NCBI RefSeq assembly: GCF_014649735.1 | Contig: NZ_BMTP01000005.1 | Span: forward strand, 186,001-250,000 | From: Streptomyces lavendofoliae | GTDB taxonomy: Bacteria > Actinomycetota > Actinomycetes > Streptomycetales > Streptomycetaceae | Reading direction: 5' to 3' | Length of the DNA: 64,000 bases | Shown here: piece by piece, positions 56,875 through 64,000 of the stretch | Numbering within the stretch: the first letter of the stretch is position 1 | How the letters are laid out: the number at the start of each line of letters is the position of its first letter | Notes under the pieces: model-generated | What the model saw: only the letters and a program-made list of their open reading frames with translations | What the model was told of the DNA's origin: nothing | Databases searched by the model: none | Program-made: the position numbers and the translations under genes

Positions 56875-58452
56875 ATCAACGCGTCCAGTCCGTCATCGCC
56901 GCCGGCTGCTCCCGCCGTGGAACTGCGCGGCATCACCAAGCGCTTCCCCGGCGTCGTCGCCAACCACGACATCGACATCACCATCCGCAAGGGCACCGTC
57001 CACGCCCTGGTCGGTGAGAACGGTGCCGGCAAGTCGACCCTGATGAAGATCCTCTACGGCATGCAGAAGCCGGACGAGGGCACCATCACGATCGACGGCA
57101 AGCAGGTCTCCTTCTCCAGCCCCGCCGACGCCATCGCCACCGGCATCGGCATGGTGCACCAGCACTTCATGCTGGCCGACAACCTCACCGTCCTGGAGAA
57201 CGTGGTCCTCGGCGGCGAGAAGCTGTACGGCATCGGTGCCAAGGCCCGCAAGAAGATCATGGAGATCTCGGACGCGTACGGCCTGCACGTCCGCCCCGAC
57301 GCCCTCGTCGAGCAGCTCGGTGTCGCCGACCGCCAGCGCGTGGAGATCCTCAAGGTCCTCTACCGCGGCGCCCGCACCCTGATCCTCGACGAGCCGACCG
57401 CCGTGCTCGTCCCGCAGGAGGTCGACGCGCTCTTCGCCAACCTGCGCGAGCTCAAGGCCGAGGGCCTCACGGTCATCTTCATCTCGCACAAGCTGGGCGA
57501 GGTGCTCGCGGTCGCCGACGACATCACCGTCATCCGCCGCGGTACGACCGTCGGCACCGCCGACCCGCGCACGACCACCACCAAGCAGCTCGCCGAACTG
57601 ATGGTCGGCACCGAGCTGCCGTCGCCCGAGACGCGGGAGTCGACGGTGACGGACGTGCCGATGCTGTCGGTCGAGGGCCTGCGGCTGACCGCCACCGACT
57701 CCGACGGCGTGGTCCGCGAGGTCCTCGACGGCATCGACTTCACCATCCACAAGGGCGAGGTCGTCGGCATCGCCGGCGTCGAGGGCAACGGCCAGACGGA
57801 GCTGATCGAGGCCCTGATGGGGCTGCGCGCCCTGGACGGCGGGGTGATCAGCCTCGACGGCGCCGACATCTCCCACGCGCCGACCCGCAAGCGCCGCGAG
57901 GGCGGCATCGGCTACATCCCCGAGGACCGCCACCGCCACGGCCTGCTGCTGGAGTCCCCGCTGTGGGAGAACCGCATCCTCGGCCATGTCACCGAGGCGC
58001 CCAACAGCAGGCGCGGCATCCTTGACCCGAAGGCGGCCCGCAAGGACACCGAGCGGATCGTGCGCGAGTACGACGTGCGCACTCCGGGCATCGACGTCAC
58101 CGCGGCCTCCCTCTCCGGCGGCAACCAGCAGAAGCTGATCGTCGGCCGCGAGATGAGCCACAACCCCAAGTTCCTGATCGCCGCCCACCCCACCCGCGGT
58201 GTGGACGTCGGCGCGCAGGCGCAGATCTGGGACCAGATCCGGGAGGCCCGCCGCGAGGGCCTGGCGGTTCTGCTGATCTCCGCCGACCTGGACGAGCTCA
58301 TCGGGCTCTCCGACACCCTGCGGGTGATGTACCGCGGCCGGCTGGTCGCGGACGCGGACCCCGCCACGATCACCCCCGAGGAGCTGGGATCGGCCATGAC
58401 CGGCGCTGCCACCGGCCACCTCGAGCACAACGAGAACGGTGAGGGCCGATGA
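56875..58452 (+). CDS. Nucleoside ABC importer ATPase with two nucleotide-binding domains, probable ATC start (525 aa)
   Basis: A double ATPase. The first half has LVGENGAGKSTLMKILYGMQKPDEG (Walker A) and LILDEPTAVL (Walker B), with LGVADRQRVEIL at the signature. The second has the degenerate Walker A GVEGNGQTELIEALMGL, LSGGNQQKLIVGREM and LIAAHPTRGVDVGA. This is the sugar/nucleoside-import (RbsA/NupA-like) layout. AAGGAG (56861-56866) is placed 8 nt before ATC 56875 (reading NASSPSSPPAAPAVELRG). No ATG, GTG or TTG fits that site; the GTG at 56917 would sit 50 nt away with no ribosome binding site. ATC start is therefore inferred. Overlaps the permease by 4 bp (ATGA). Confidence 0.88.
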   Translation: MNASSPSSPPAAPAVELRGITKRFPGVVANHDIDITIRKGTVHALVGENGAGKSTLMKILYGMQKPDEGTITIDGKQVSFSSPADAIATGIGMVHQHFMLADNLTVLENVVLGGEKLYGIGAKARKKIMEISDAYGLHVRPDALVEQLGVADRQRVEILKVLYRGARTLILDEPTAVLVPQEVDALFANLRELKAEGLTVIFISHKLGEVLAVADDITVIRRGTTVGTADPRTTTTKQLAELMVGTELPSPETRESTVTDVPMLSVEGLRLTATDSDGVVREVLDGIDFTIHKGEVVGIAGVEGNGQTELIEALMGLRALDGGVISLDGADISHAPTRKRREGGIGYIPEDRHRHGLLLESPLWENRILGHVTEAPNSRRGILDPKAARKDTERIVREYDVRTPGIDVTAASLSGGNQQKLIVGREMSHNPKFLIAAHPTRGVDVGAQAQIWDQIREARREGLAVLLISADLDELIGLSDTLRVMYRGRLVADADPATITPEELGSAMTGAATGHLEHNENGEGR

Positions 58453-59558
58453 GGAAATTCGACAAGGACCGGCTGCTCCTGGGCCTCGCCGGTCCGGCGC
58501 TCGCCCTGGTCGTGGCCTTCCTGCTCACCTCCGTGGTGCTGCTCGTCTCGGACCGCGACCCGTTCGAGCCGTACCGGATCATGGTCGAGAACGCCGAGTT
58601 CACCGACGTCCAGGTCCTCATCCTCAACCAGACCGGCACGTACTACCTCGCCGCGCTGGCGGTCGCCATCGGCTTCCGGATGAACCTGTTCAACATCGGT
58701 GTCGACGGTCAGTACCGCCTGGCGGCGATGCTCGCCGCGGTCGTCGGCGCCTCCGTCGAGCTGCCGGGTCCGCTGCACGTCCTGCTGATCGTGTTCGTCG
58801 CCATGTTCGTCGGCGCCTTCTGGGCCGGCATCGCGGGCATCCTCAAGACCACCCGAGGGGTCAGCGAGGTCGTCTCGACGATCATGCTCAACGCCATCGC
58901 GACCAGCCTCATCGCCTGGATGATCCTGCCCGCCAACCTCGGCGTGCAGGCGGAGGGCTCCAACGACCTGACCACCGGTGCGATCCCGGAGTCCGGCTGG
59001 GTGCCCGGCCTGGACGTCGAGGGCGGCACCATCTACGGCTTCACCTTCGTCGCCTTCGCGCTCGGTGTCGTCTACTGGTTCGTCCTCAACCGCACCCGCT
59101 TCGGCTTCGACCTGCGCGCCACCGGCGCCAGCGACTCGGCCGCCCAGGCGAGCGGTGTCGACGCCCGGAAGATGGTCCTCACCGCGATGCTGATCTCCGG
59201 CGCCGTCGCGGGCCTGACCGGCCTGCCGCTGCTGCTCGGCCAGACCCACACGTACAGCTTCAGCTTCCCGGCGGGCATCGGCTTCACCGGCATCACCATC
59301 GCCCTGCTCGGCCGCAACAACCCCATCGGCATCTTCTTCGCCGCGCTGCTCGTCGCGTTCCTGGACAAGGCCTCGGCCTCACTGGACCAGTTCGGCTACG
59401 AGAAGGAGATCGCCACGATCATGCAGGGCCTGATCGTGATCTCCGTGGTCGTCTCCTACGAGCTCGTCCGGCAGTACGGGCTGCGCCGACAGCAGCAGAA
59501 GGTCGGCGAGGAGCTCGCCGCCCAGGCCCGCACGAACAAGCAGGAGGCGGTCCGGTGA
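58449..59558 (+). CDS. Nucleoside ABC importer permease 1 (369 aa)
   Basis: BPD_transp_2-type membrane subunit, about ten helices: LLLGLAGPALALVVAFLLTSVVLLVSDRDPF, TGTYYLAALAVAIGFRMNLFNIGVDGQYRLAAMLAAVV, FWAGIAGILKTTRGVSEVVSTIMLNAIA, and FDLRATGASDSAAQASGVDARKMVLTAMLISGAVAGL. FNIGVDGQ and GVSEVVSTIMLN are the family signatures. One of two permeases of the nucleoside transporter. The ATG overlaps the ATPase stop and the GTG of a 50-codon ORF overlaps its own stop. It works with the second permease at 59704. Confidence 0.92.
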   Translation: MRKFDKDRLLLGLAGPALALVVAFLLTSVVLLVSDRDPFEPYRIMVENAEFTDVQVLILNQTGTYYLAALAVAIGFRMNLFNIGVDGQYRLAAMLAAVVGASVELPGPLHVLLIVFVAMFVGAFWAGIAGILKTTRGVSEVVSTIMLNAIATSLIAWMILPANLGVQAEGSNDLTTGAIPESGWVPGLDVEGGTIYGFTFVAFALGVVYWFVLNRTRFGFDLRATGASDSAAQASGVDARKMVLTAMLISGAVAGLTGLPLLLGQTHTYSFSFPAGIGFTGITIALLGRNNPIGIFFAALLVAFLDKASASLDQFGYEKEIATIMQGLIVISVVVSYELVRQYGLRRQQQKVGEELAAQARTNKQEAVR

Positions 59559-59707
59559 GCGACGGCCGTGACATCAGCCGCCACCGCGGCGGGGCGGCCG
59601 CCGGGCCGCGGATGACCGGGAAGACCGCGCCTCTGCGCCGCGCGGGCGGAGATGGGGGCACCACCCAGGCGAACGCTCTGGGGGAGAACCAGGTGAGGGC
59701 AGTATGA
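59555..59707 (+). CDS. 50-codon ORF between the two permease genes
   Basis: GTG at 59555-59557 lies in the stop of permease 1 (GTGA) and its TGA (59705-59707) overlaps the ATG of permease 2 (ATGA). The reading SDGRDISRHRGGAAAGPRMT then GKTAPLRRAGGDGGTTQANALGENQVRAV is basic and has no membrane segment. Its second half is made by a palindromic element (59654-59686). In relatives these permeases usually follow each other closely, so this may be an insertion kept in frame for coupling. Expression as a stable peptide is uncertain. Confidence 0.4.
   Translation: MSDGRDISRHRGGAAAGPRMTGKTAPLRRAGGDGGTTQANALGENQVRAV
59654..59686 (+). repeat. Dispersed palindromic repeat (Streptomyces REP-like)
   Basis: GGGGGCACCACCCAG (59654-59668) and CTGGGGGAG (59678-59686) form an inverted pair round a short centre. 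It resembles the GGGGGCACC-CCCAG...CTGGGGGAG elements I recall in many copies between streptomycete genes. Here it lies within an operon. A genome-wide count is needed to confirm. Confidence 0.5.
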
Positions 59708-60975
59708 GCGAGTCCACGAGCACTGTGTCGGCCGCGGCCACCGCGCCGAAGAAGGGCGGCGGGCGCCGCAAGCTGTCCCTGCCGGTGATCCTGCTGATCA
59801 TCGCGGGCGGCCTGGCGCTGTTCTCCCTGGTCCGGGTGATCAGCGGGGCCGACGACCTCACCTCCGTCGGCCAGGTCGCCGGCGCCCTCCAGCTCGCCGT
59901 GCCGATCGGCCTGGCCGGCCTCGGCGGCCTGTGGTCGGAGCGGGCCGGCGTGGTCAACATCGGCCTCGAGGGCATGATGATCCTCGGCACCTGGTTCGGT
60001 GCCTGGGCCGGGTACCAGTGGGGACCGTGGACCGGCGTCGTCCTGGGCATCCTGGGCGGTGCGCTCGGCGGTCTGCTGCACGCGATCATCACGGTCACGT
60101 TCAACGTGAACCACATCGTCTCCGGTGTGGCCATCACGATCCTGGCGACCGGCGCCACCCGCTACCTGTCCAACTTCACCTTCGCCGAGGCCGAGGGCGG
60201 CTCCTCCAAGCAGTCCCCGCGCATCGACGCGATCGACCGGATCACCATTCCCGGGCTGTCGGACGGGCTCGCCGACCTCCAGGCCAAGCACTGGTTCTTC
60301 GTCTCCGACCTCGCCGGTGTGCTCGGCGGCCTGGTGACCGGCCTGTCGCTGCTGACCGTCCTCGCGCTGCTCCTGATCCCCGGCACCTGGTGGGTGCTGT
60401 GGCGCACCGCGTTCGGTCTGCGCCTGCGCTCCTGCGGTGAGAACCCGATCGCCGCCGAATCCCTCGGCGTCAACGTCTACAAGTACAAGTACATCGCGGT
60501 CATCGTCTCCGGCGCCCTCGCGGGCCTCGGCGGCGCCTTCCTGGCGATCGTCTCCACCGGTATCTACCAGGAGGGCCAGACCGGCGGCCGGGGCTACATC
60601 GGTCTCGCGGCGATGATCTTCGGCAACTGGATGCCGGGCGGCATGGCCCTCGGCGCCGGCCTCTTCGGCTTCACCGACAGCCTCAAGCTGCGCGGTGGTG
60701 CCGAGAACGTCCACGCGATGCTCCTGCTGCTGGCGATCCTGCTGGTCGCGATGGTGGCCTGGCAGCTGTACAAGAAGAAGTACGTGGCCGCGGCCATCGC
60801 CGCCGTCGTGTCGGCGGGCCTGTTCGTCTGGTACGCCTTCACCGAGGCGCTGCCCAGCCAGTTCGTGGACGCCGCGCCCTACGTCACCACCCTGCTGGTG
60901 CTGGCGCTGTCCGCCCAGCGGCTGCGCATGCCCAAGGCGGACGGCCTGCCGTACAAGAAGGGCCAGGGCAAGTGA
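59704..60975 (+). CDS. Nucleoside ABC importer permease 2 (423 aa)
   Basis: Second BPD_transp_2 permease. A Lys/Arg-rich cytoplasmic start (APKKGGGRRKLSL) precedes helices LPVILLIIAGGLALFSLVRVISG, LAVPIGLAGLGGLWSERAGVVNIGLEGMMILGTWFGAWAGY, and VNHIVSGVAITILATGATRYLSNF. VNIGLEGMM and VNHIVSGVAI are the YufQ-type signatures. An extra region (FAEAEGGSSKQSPRIDAID) precedes the next helices, and LRSCGENPIAAESLGVNVYKYKYIAVIVSGALAGLGGAFL matches the family. About 425 aa is longer than the average, with an extended C-terminus (LPYKKGQGK). Overlaps cdd by 4 bp. Confidence 0.92.
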   Translation: MSESTSTVSAAATAPKKGGGRRKLSLPVILLIIAGGLALFSLVRVISGADDLTSVGQVAGALQLAVPIGLAGLGGLWSERAGVVNIGLEGMMILGTWFGAWAGYQWGPWTGVVLGILGGALGGLLHAIITVTFNVNHIVSGVAITILATGATRYLSNFTFAEAEGGSSKQSPRIDAIDRITIPGLSDGLADLQAKHWFFVSDLAGVLGGLVTGLSLLTVLALLLIPGTWWVLWRTAFGLRLRSCGENPIAAESLGVNVYKYKYIAVIVSGALAGLGGAFLAIVSTGIYQEGQTGGRGYIGLAAMIFGNWMPGGMALGAGLFGFTDSLKLRGGAENVHAMLLLLAILLVAMVAWQLYKKKYVAAAIAAVVSAGLFVWYAFTEALPSQFVDAAPYVTTLLVLALSAQRLRMPKADGLPYKKGQGK

Positions 60976-61361
60976 CGCCCGAGAGCTGGGAGTCGCTCCG
61001 CGCCGCCGCCCGGGAGGCCATGTCCCACGCGTACGCCCCGTACTCCGGCTATCCGGTGGGCGCGGCGGCTCTCGTCGACGACGGGCGCACGGTCACCGGG
61101 TGCAACGTGGAGAACGCCTCGTACGGCATCGGCCTGTGCGCCGAGTGCGGGCTGGTCTCCCGGCTCCAGGCCACCGGCGGCGGCCGGCTGACGCACTTCG
61201 TGTGCGTCGACGGACGCGGCCGGGTGCTGGTGCCGTGCGGCCGGTGCCGGCAGCTGCTGTACGAGTTCGGCGGCGACGAACTGCTGCTGGACACCCCCGC
61301 GGGCGTACTGACGCTCGCCGAGATGCTGCCGCAGGCGTTCGGACCGCAGCACCTCCGTTGA
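60972..61361 (+). CDS. cdd: Cytidine deaminase (129 aa)
   Basis: Converts (deoxy)cytidine to (deoxy)uridine in pyrimidine salvage. The small tetrameric form with three Cys zinc ligands: NVENASYGIGLCAECGLVSRL (Cys with catalytic Glu) and VPCGRCRQLLYEFGG (two Cys). AAREAMSHAYAPYSGYPVGAAALVDDGRTVTGCNVEN is the normal N-terminus. Its GTG overlaps the permease stop (GTGA), linking uptake directly to deamination. A terminator and a second candidate operator follow before deoA. Confidence 0.95.
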   Translation: MTPESWESLRAAAREAMSHAYAPYSGYPVGAAALVDDGRTVTGCNVENASYGIGLCAECGLVSRLQATGGGRLTHFVCVDGRGRVLVPCGRCRQLLYEFGGDELLLDTPAGVLTLAEMLPQAFGPQHLR

Positions 61362-61365
61362 GACG

Positions 61366-61405
61366 GGACGACCCTTCCGCGCTGTCCGTGGAGGGGTCGT
61401 CCTTT
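61366..61405 (+). terminator. Terminator after cdd
   Basis: GGACGACCC (61366-61374) pairs with GGGTCGTCC (61394-61402), with TTCC/GGAG inside the loop able to extend it, followed by TTT. It divides the nucleoside transport unit from deoA. Confidence 0.75.
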
Positions 61406-61418
61406 CCTCCCCCTCTCC

Positions 61419-61432
61419 TCTATGCGCGTAGA
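61419..61432. promoter_or_regulatory. Candidate operator C of the nucleoside regulon
   Basis: TCTATGCGCGTAGA is 13 of 14 identical to the consensus TCTACGCGCGTAGA. It lies 50 bp before the deoA start. TAGAGT at 61429-61434 could be a -10 box overlapping its right half, like the layout at site A. Confidence 0.55.
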
Positions 61433-61481
61433 GTCGCGTACGGAGGACAGTCCCATCCCGCTGGAAGGAACCCTTAAGGCC

Positions 61482-62759
61482 ATGGACGCGATTTCCGTCA
61501 TCCGCACCAAGCGGGACCGGGGCGAGCTGAGCCCCGAGCAGATCGACTGGGTCATCGACGCCTACACGCGCGGCGAGGTGGCCGACGAGCAGATGTCGGC
61601 ACTGGCCATGGCGATCCTGCTGAACGGCATGAACCGTACGGAGATCGCCCGCTGGACCGCCGCGATGATCGCCTCCGGCGAGCGCATGGACTTCTCGTCC
61701 CTGTCCCGCCCCACCGCCGACAAGCACTCCACCGGTGGCGTCGGCGACAAGATCACGCTGCCGCTCGCCCCGCTGGTCGCCGCGTGCGGCGCAGCCGTAC
61801 CGCAGCTGTCCGGCCGGGGCCTCGGCCACACCGGCGGCACGCTCGACAAGCTGGAGTCGATCCCCGGCTGGCGCGCCCTGCTCTCCAACGAGGAGATGCT
61901 GCACGTCCTCGACACCACCGGCGCGGTCATCTGCGCGGCGGGCGACGGCCTCGCCCCCGCCGACAAGAAGCTGTACGCGCTGCGCGACGTGACCGGCACG
62001 GTCGAGGCGATCCCGCTGATCGCGTCCTCGATCATGTCCAAGAAGATCGCCGAGGGCACCGGCTCCCTGGTCCTGGACGTCAAGGTCGGCTCGGGCGCCT
62101 TCATGAAGAACATCGAGGACGCCCGCGAGCTGGCCTCCACGATGGTCGGTCTCGGCACCGACCACGGCGTGAGGACGGTGGCACTCCTCACCGACATGGC
62201 GACCCCGCTCGGCCTGACCGCGGGCAACGCCCTGGAGGTCCGCGAGTCCGTCGAGGTCCTCGCCGGCGGCGGCCCCGCCGACGTCGTGGAGCTCACCATC
62301 GCGCTCGCCCGCGAGATGCTCGACGCGGCCGGCATCAAGGACGCCGACCCGGCGAAGGCCCTCGCGGACGGGTCCGCGATGGACGTCTGGCGCCGCATGA
62401 TCGCCGCCCAGGGCGGTGACCCGGACGCCACCCTGCCGGTCGCCCGCGAGCGGCACGTGGTCACCGCCCCCTCCTCCGGCGTACTCACCCGCCTCGACGC
62501 GTACGGCGTCGGCGTCGCCGCCTGGCGCCTCGGCGCGGGCCGCGCCCGCAAGGAGGACCCGGTGCAGGCCGGCGCGGGCGTCGAGCTCCACGCCAAGCCG
62601 GGCGACACGGTCACGGCCGGCCAGCCGCTGCTGACCCTCCACACCGACACCCCGGAGAAGTTCGACTACGCGCTGAAGTCCCTGGACGGCGCGTACGACA
62701 TCGCCGCCGAGGGCACGGCGTACGAGCCCACCCCGGTCGTGCTCGAACGTATCGCCTGA
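61482..62759 (+). CDS. deoA: Thymidine phosphorylase (425 aa)
   Basis: Splits thymidine or deoxyuridine with phosphate into base and deoxyribose 1-phosphate. Domain order is that of DeoA/Pdp: DAISVIRTKRDRGELSPEQIDWVIDAYTRGEVADEQMSALAMAILLNGMNRTEIARWTAAMIASG, then DKHSTGGVGDKITLPLAPLVAACGAAVPQLSGRGLGHTGGTLDKLESIPG (phosphate and base site), SSIMSKKIAEGTGSLVLDVKVGSGAFMK and a C-terminal domain. The ATG at 61482 follows GGAAGGAA at a fair distance (about 10 nt). It has its own candidate operator and ends in a strong terminator. It uses what the BMP transporter imports. Confidence 0.95.
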   Translation: MDAISVIRTKRDRGELSPEQIDWVIDAYTRGEVADEQMSALAMAILLNGMNRTEIARWTAAMIASGERMDFSSLSRPTADKHSTGGVGDKITLPLAPLVAACGAAVPQLSGRGLGHTGGTLDKLESIPGWRALLSNEEMLHVLDTTGAVICAAGDGLAPADKKLYALRDVTGTVEAIPLIASSIMSKKIAEGTGSLVLDVKVGSGAFMKNIEDARELASTMVGLGTDHGVRTVALLTDMATPLGLTAGNALEVRESVEVLAGGGPADVVELTIALAREMLDAAGIKDADPAKALADGSAMDVWRRMIAAQGGDPDATLPVARERHVVTAPSSGVLTRLDAYGVGVAAWRLGAGRARKEDPVQAGAGVELHAKPGDTVTAGQPLLTLHTDTPEKFDYALKSLDGAYDIAAEGTAYEPTPVVLERIA

Positions 62760-62769
62760 CCCGGGGACG

Positions 62770-62809
62770 GCAGAACGGGACCGGGGGACCTCCGTCGGTC
62801 CCGTTCTGC
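62770..62809 (+). terminator. Terminator after deoA
   Basis: GCAGAACGGGACCG (62770-62783) pairs over 14 bp with CGGTCCCGTTCTGC (62796-62809), loop 12 nt. It ends the nucleoside salvage region. Confidence 0.88.
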
Positions 62810-63184
62810 ATGCCCCGCCGCCCGCCCGCCCGGCCGGCCGGGTGACCGGCCGCCACCGATGAGTTCCGCCCCCGCCCCGGGTCCTTCTCCTCGTGGACAC
62901 CACGGACCCGAAAGTCTTCCGCGTCGCCGGCCTCGTCGAGCCCGCCGACTTGCCCCGGCTCTGCGAGGAACTGACCGAGCTGCTCGGCGAGGGAGGGGGC
63001 GACGGGGGCGACGGGTTCGTCGTCTGCGACATCGGCGCCGTCCGCCGGCCGGACCTCGCCACCGTCGACGCCCTCGCCCGGCTGCGCCTGACCGCCCGGC
63101 GGCTCGGGCACCGGATGGCCGTACGGGGCGCCGGGCCCGAGCTGCGGGCACTGCTGGAGCTGGCCGGACTGGCCGACCAGCTCC

Positions 63185-64000
<816 letters not shown>

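Noticed and set aside
59654..59686. The palindromic element as part of a transposon
   Set aside because: No transposase, target duplication or longer terminal repeats are visible; a short dispersed repeat explains it.
62893..63184. The STAS protein as the partner of the SpoIIE-type kinase/phosphatase
   Set aside because: The two are 48 kb apart, and the canonical phosphorylated Ser is not clear. Only co-occurrence or binding data could support the link.

Overview
The window is 64 kb of very GC-rich, gene-dense chromosomal DNA that reads as the core chromosome of a Streptomyces or very close relative. Supporting signs are strong GC bias at third codon positions, frequent GTG and occasional TTG starts, 1-4 bp stop/start overlaps (GTGA, ATGA, TGATG), and family types typical of streptomycetes: SpoIIE phosphatase/kinase fusions, MocR regulators, tandem ECF sigma/anti-sigma modules, CYP105-like P450 plus ferredoxin, and an SCO4848-type membrane protein. 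From memory, the order glyA - trpS - DprE genes - DD-carboxypeptidase - sdh - GH20 - acyl-CoA mutase - nucleoside ABC - cdd - deoA resembles the S. coelicolor chromosome, but I could not align it. I saw no tRNA, rRNA, insertion sequence, prophage or CRISPR array.

Layout. 1-2 kb: 3'-truncated acyltransferase gene, then a small XRE regulator/membrane protein pair. 2.0-9.2 kb: one operon for glycine betaine, with betaine aldehyde dehydrogenase, choline dehydrogenase, and a ProU/OpuA-type importer (ATPase, double permease, lipoprotein). 9.3-11.1 kb: TetR repressor facing a DUF2867/membrane gene pair, with two perfect 24-bp palindromic operators between. 11.2-18.9 kb: large SpoIIE-type phosphatase/kinase, DinB protein, an MDMPI-like/GNAT fusion, PEP-mutase-like and AhpD-like genes, and a divergent MocR regulator. 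19-23.7 kb: rocD, then glyA behind a ZTP riboswitch, trpS and a 2'-5' RNA ligase-like gene. 23.7-29.1 kb: a set of genes matching mycobacterial decaprenyl-phospho-arabinose synthesis (DprE2, DprE1, PAP2, UbiA, GtrA) plus YihY. 29-34.3 kb: DD-carboxypeptidase, SCO4848-like protein, metallophosphoesterase, TetR, ferredoxin/P450. 34.4-37.9 kb: sdhCDAB. 38-43.9 kb: OHCU-decarboxylase-like gene, GH20 lipoprotein, an LppX/LprG-like lipoprotein and small unknowns. 44-47.7 kb: two tandem ECF sigma/anti-sigma-like pairs. 48-52.3 kb: L,D-transpeptidase, acyl-CoA mutase, LeuE-like exporter, MerR regulator. 52.3-54 kb: an apparently collapsed cell-wall polymer locus. 54-62.8 kb: M20 amidohydrolase, then a nucleoside uptake and salvage block (BMP lipoprotein, ATPase, two permeases, cytidine deaminase, thymidine phosphorylase). 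The end has a STAS protein and a truncated ECF sigma factor with a SnoaL-like tail.

The most promising new signal is regulatory. A near-identical palindrome (TCTACGCGCGTAGA) lies upstream of three transcription units of the nucleoside block, and at the first it overlaps a plausible promoter. Other points: two genes whose ribosome binding sites are best placed for an ATC codon, a 50-codon ORF wedged between two permease genes by 4-bp overlaps with a repeat inside it, a PAP2 phosphatase whose catalytic motifs are split by about 100 low-complexity residues, and a gene remnant marking loss of a surface-polymer cluster.
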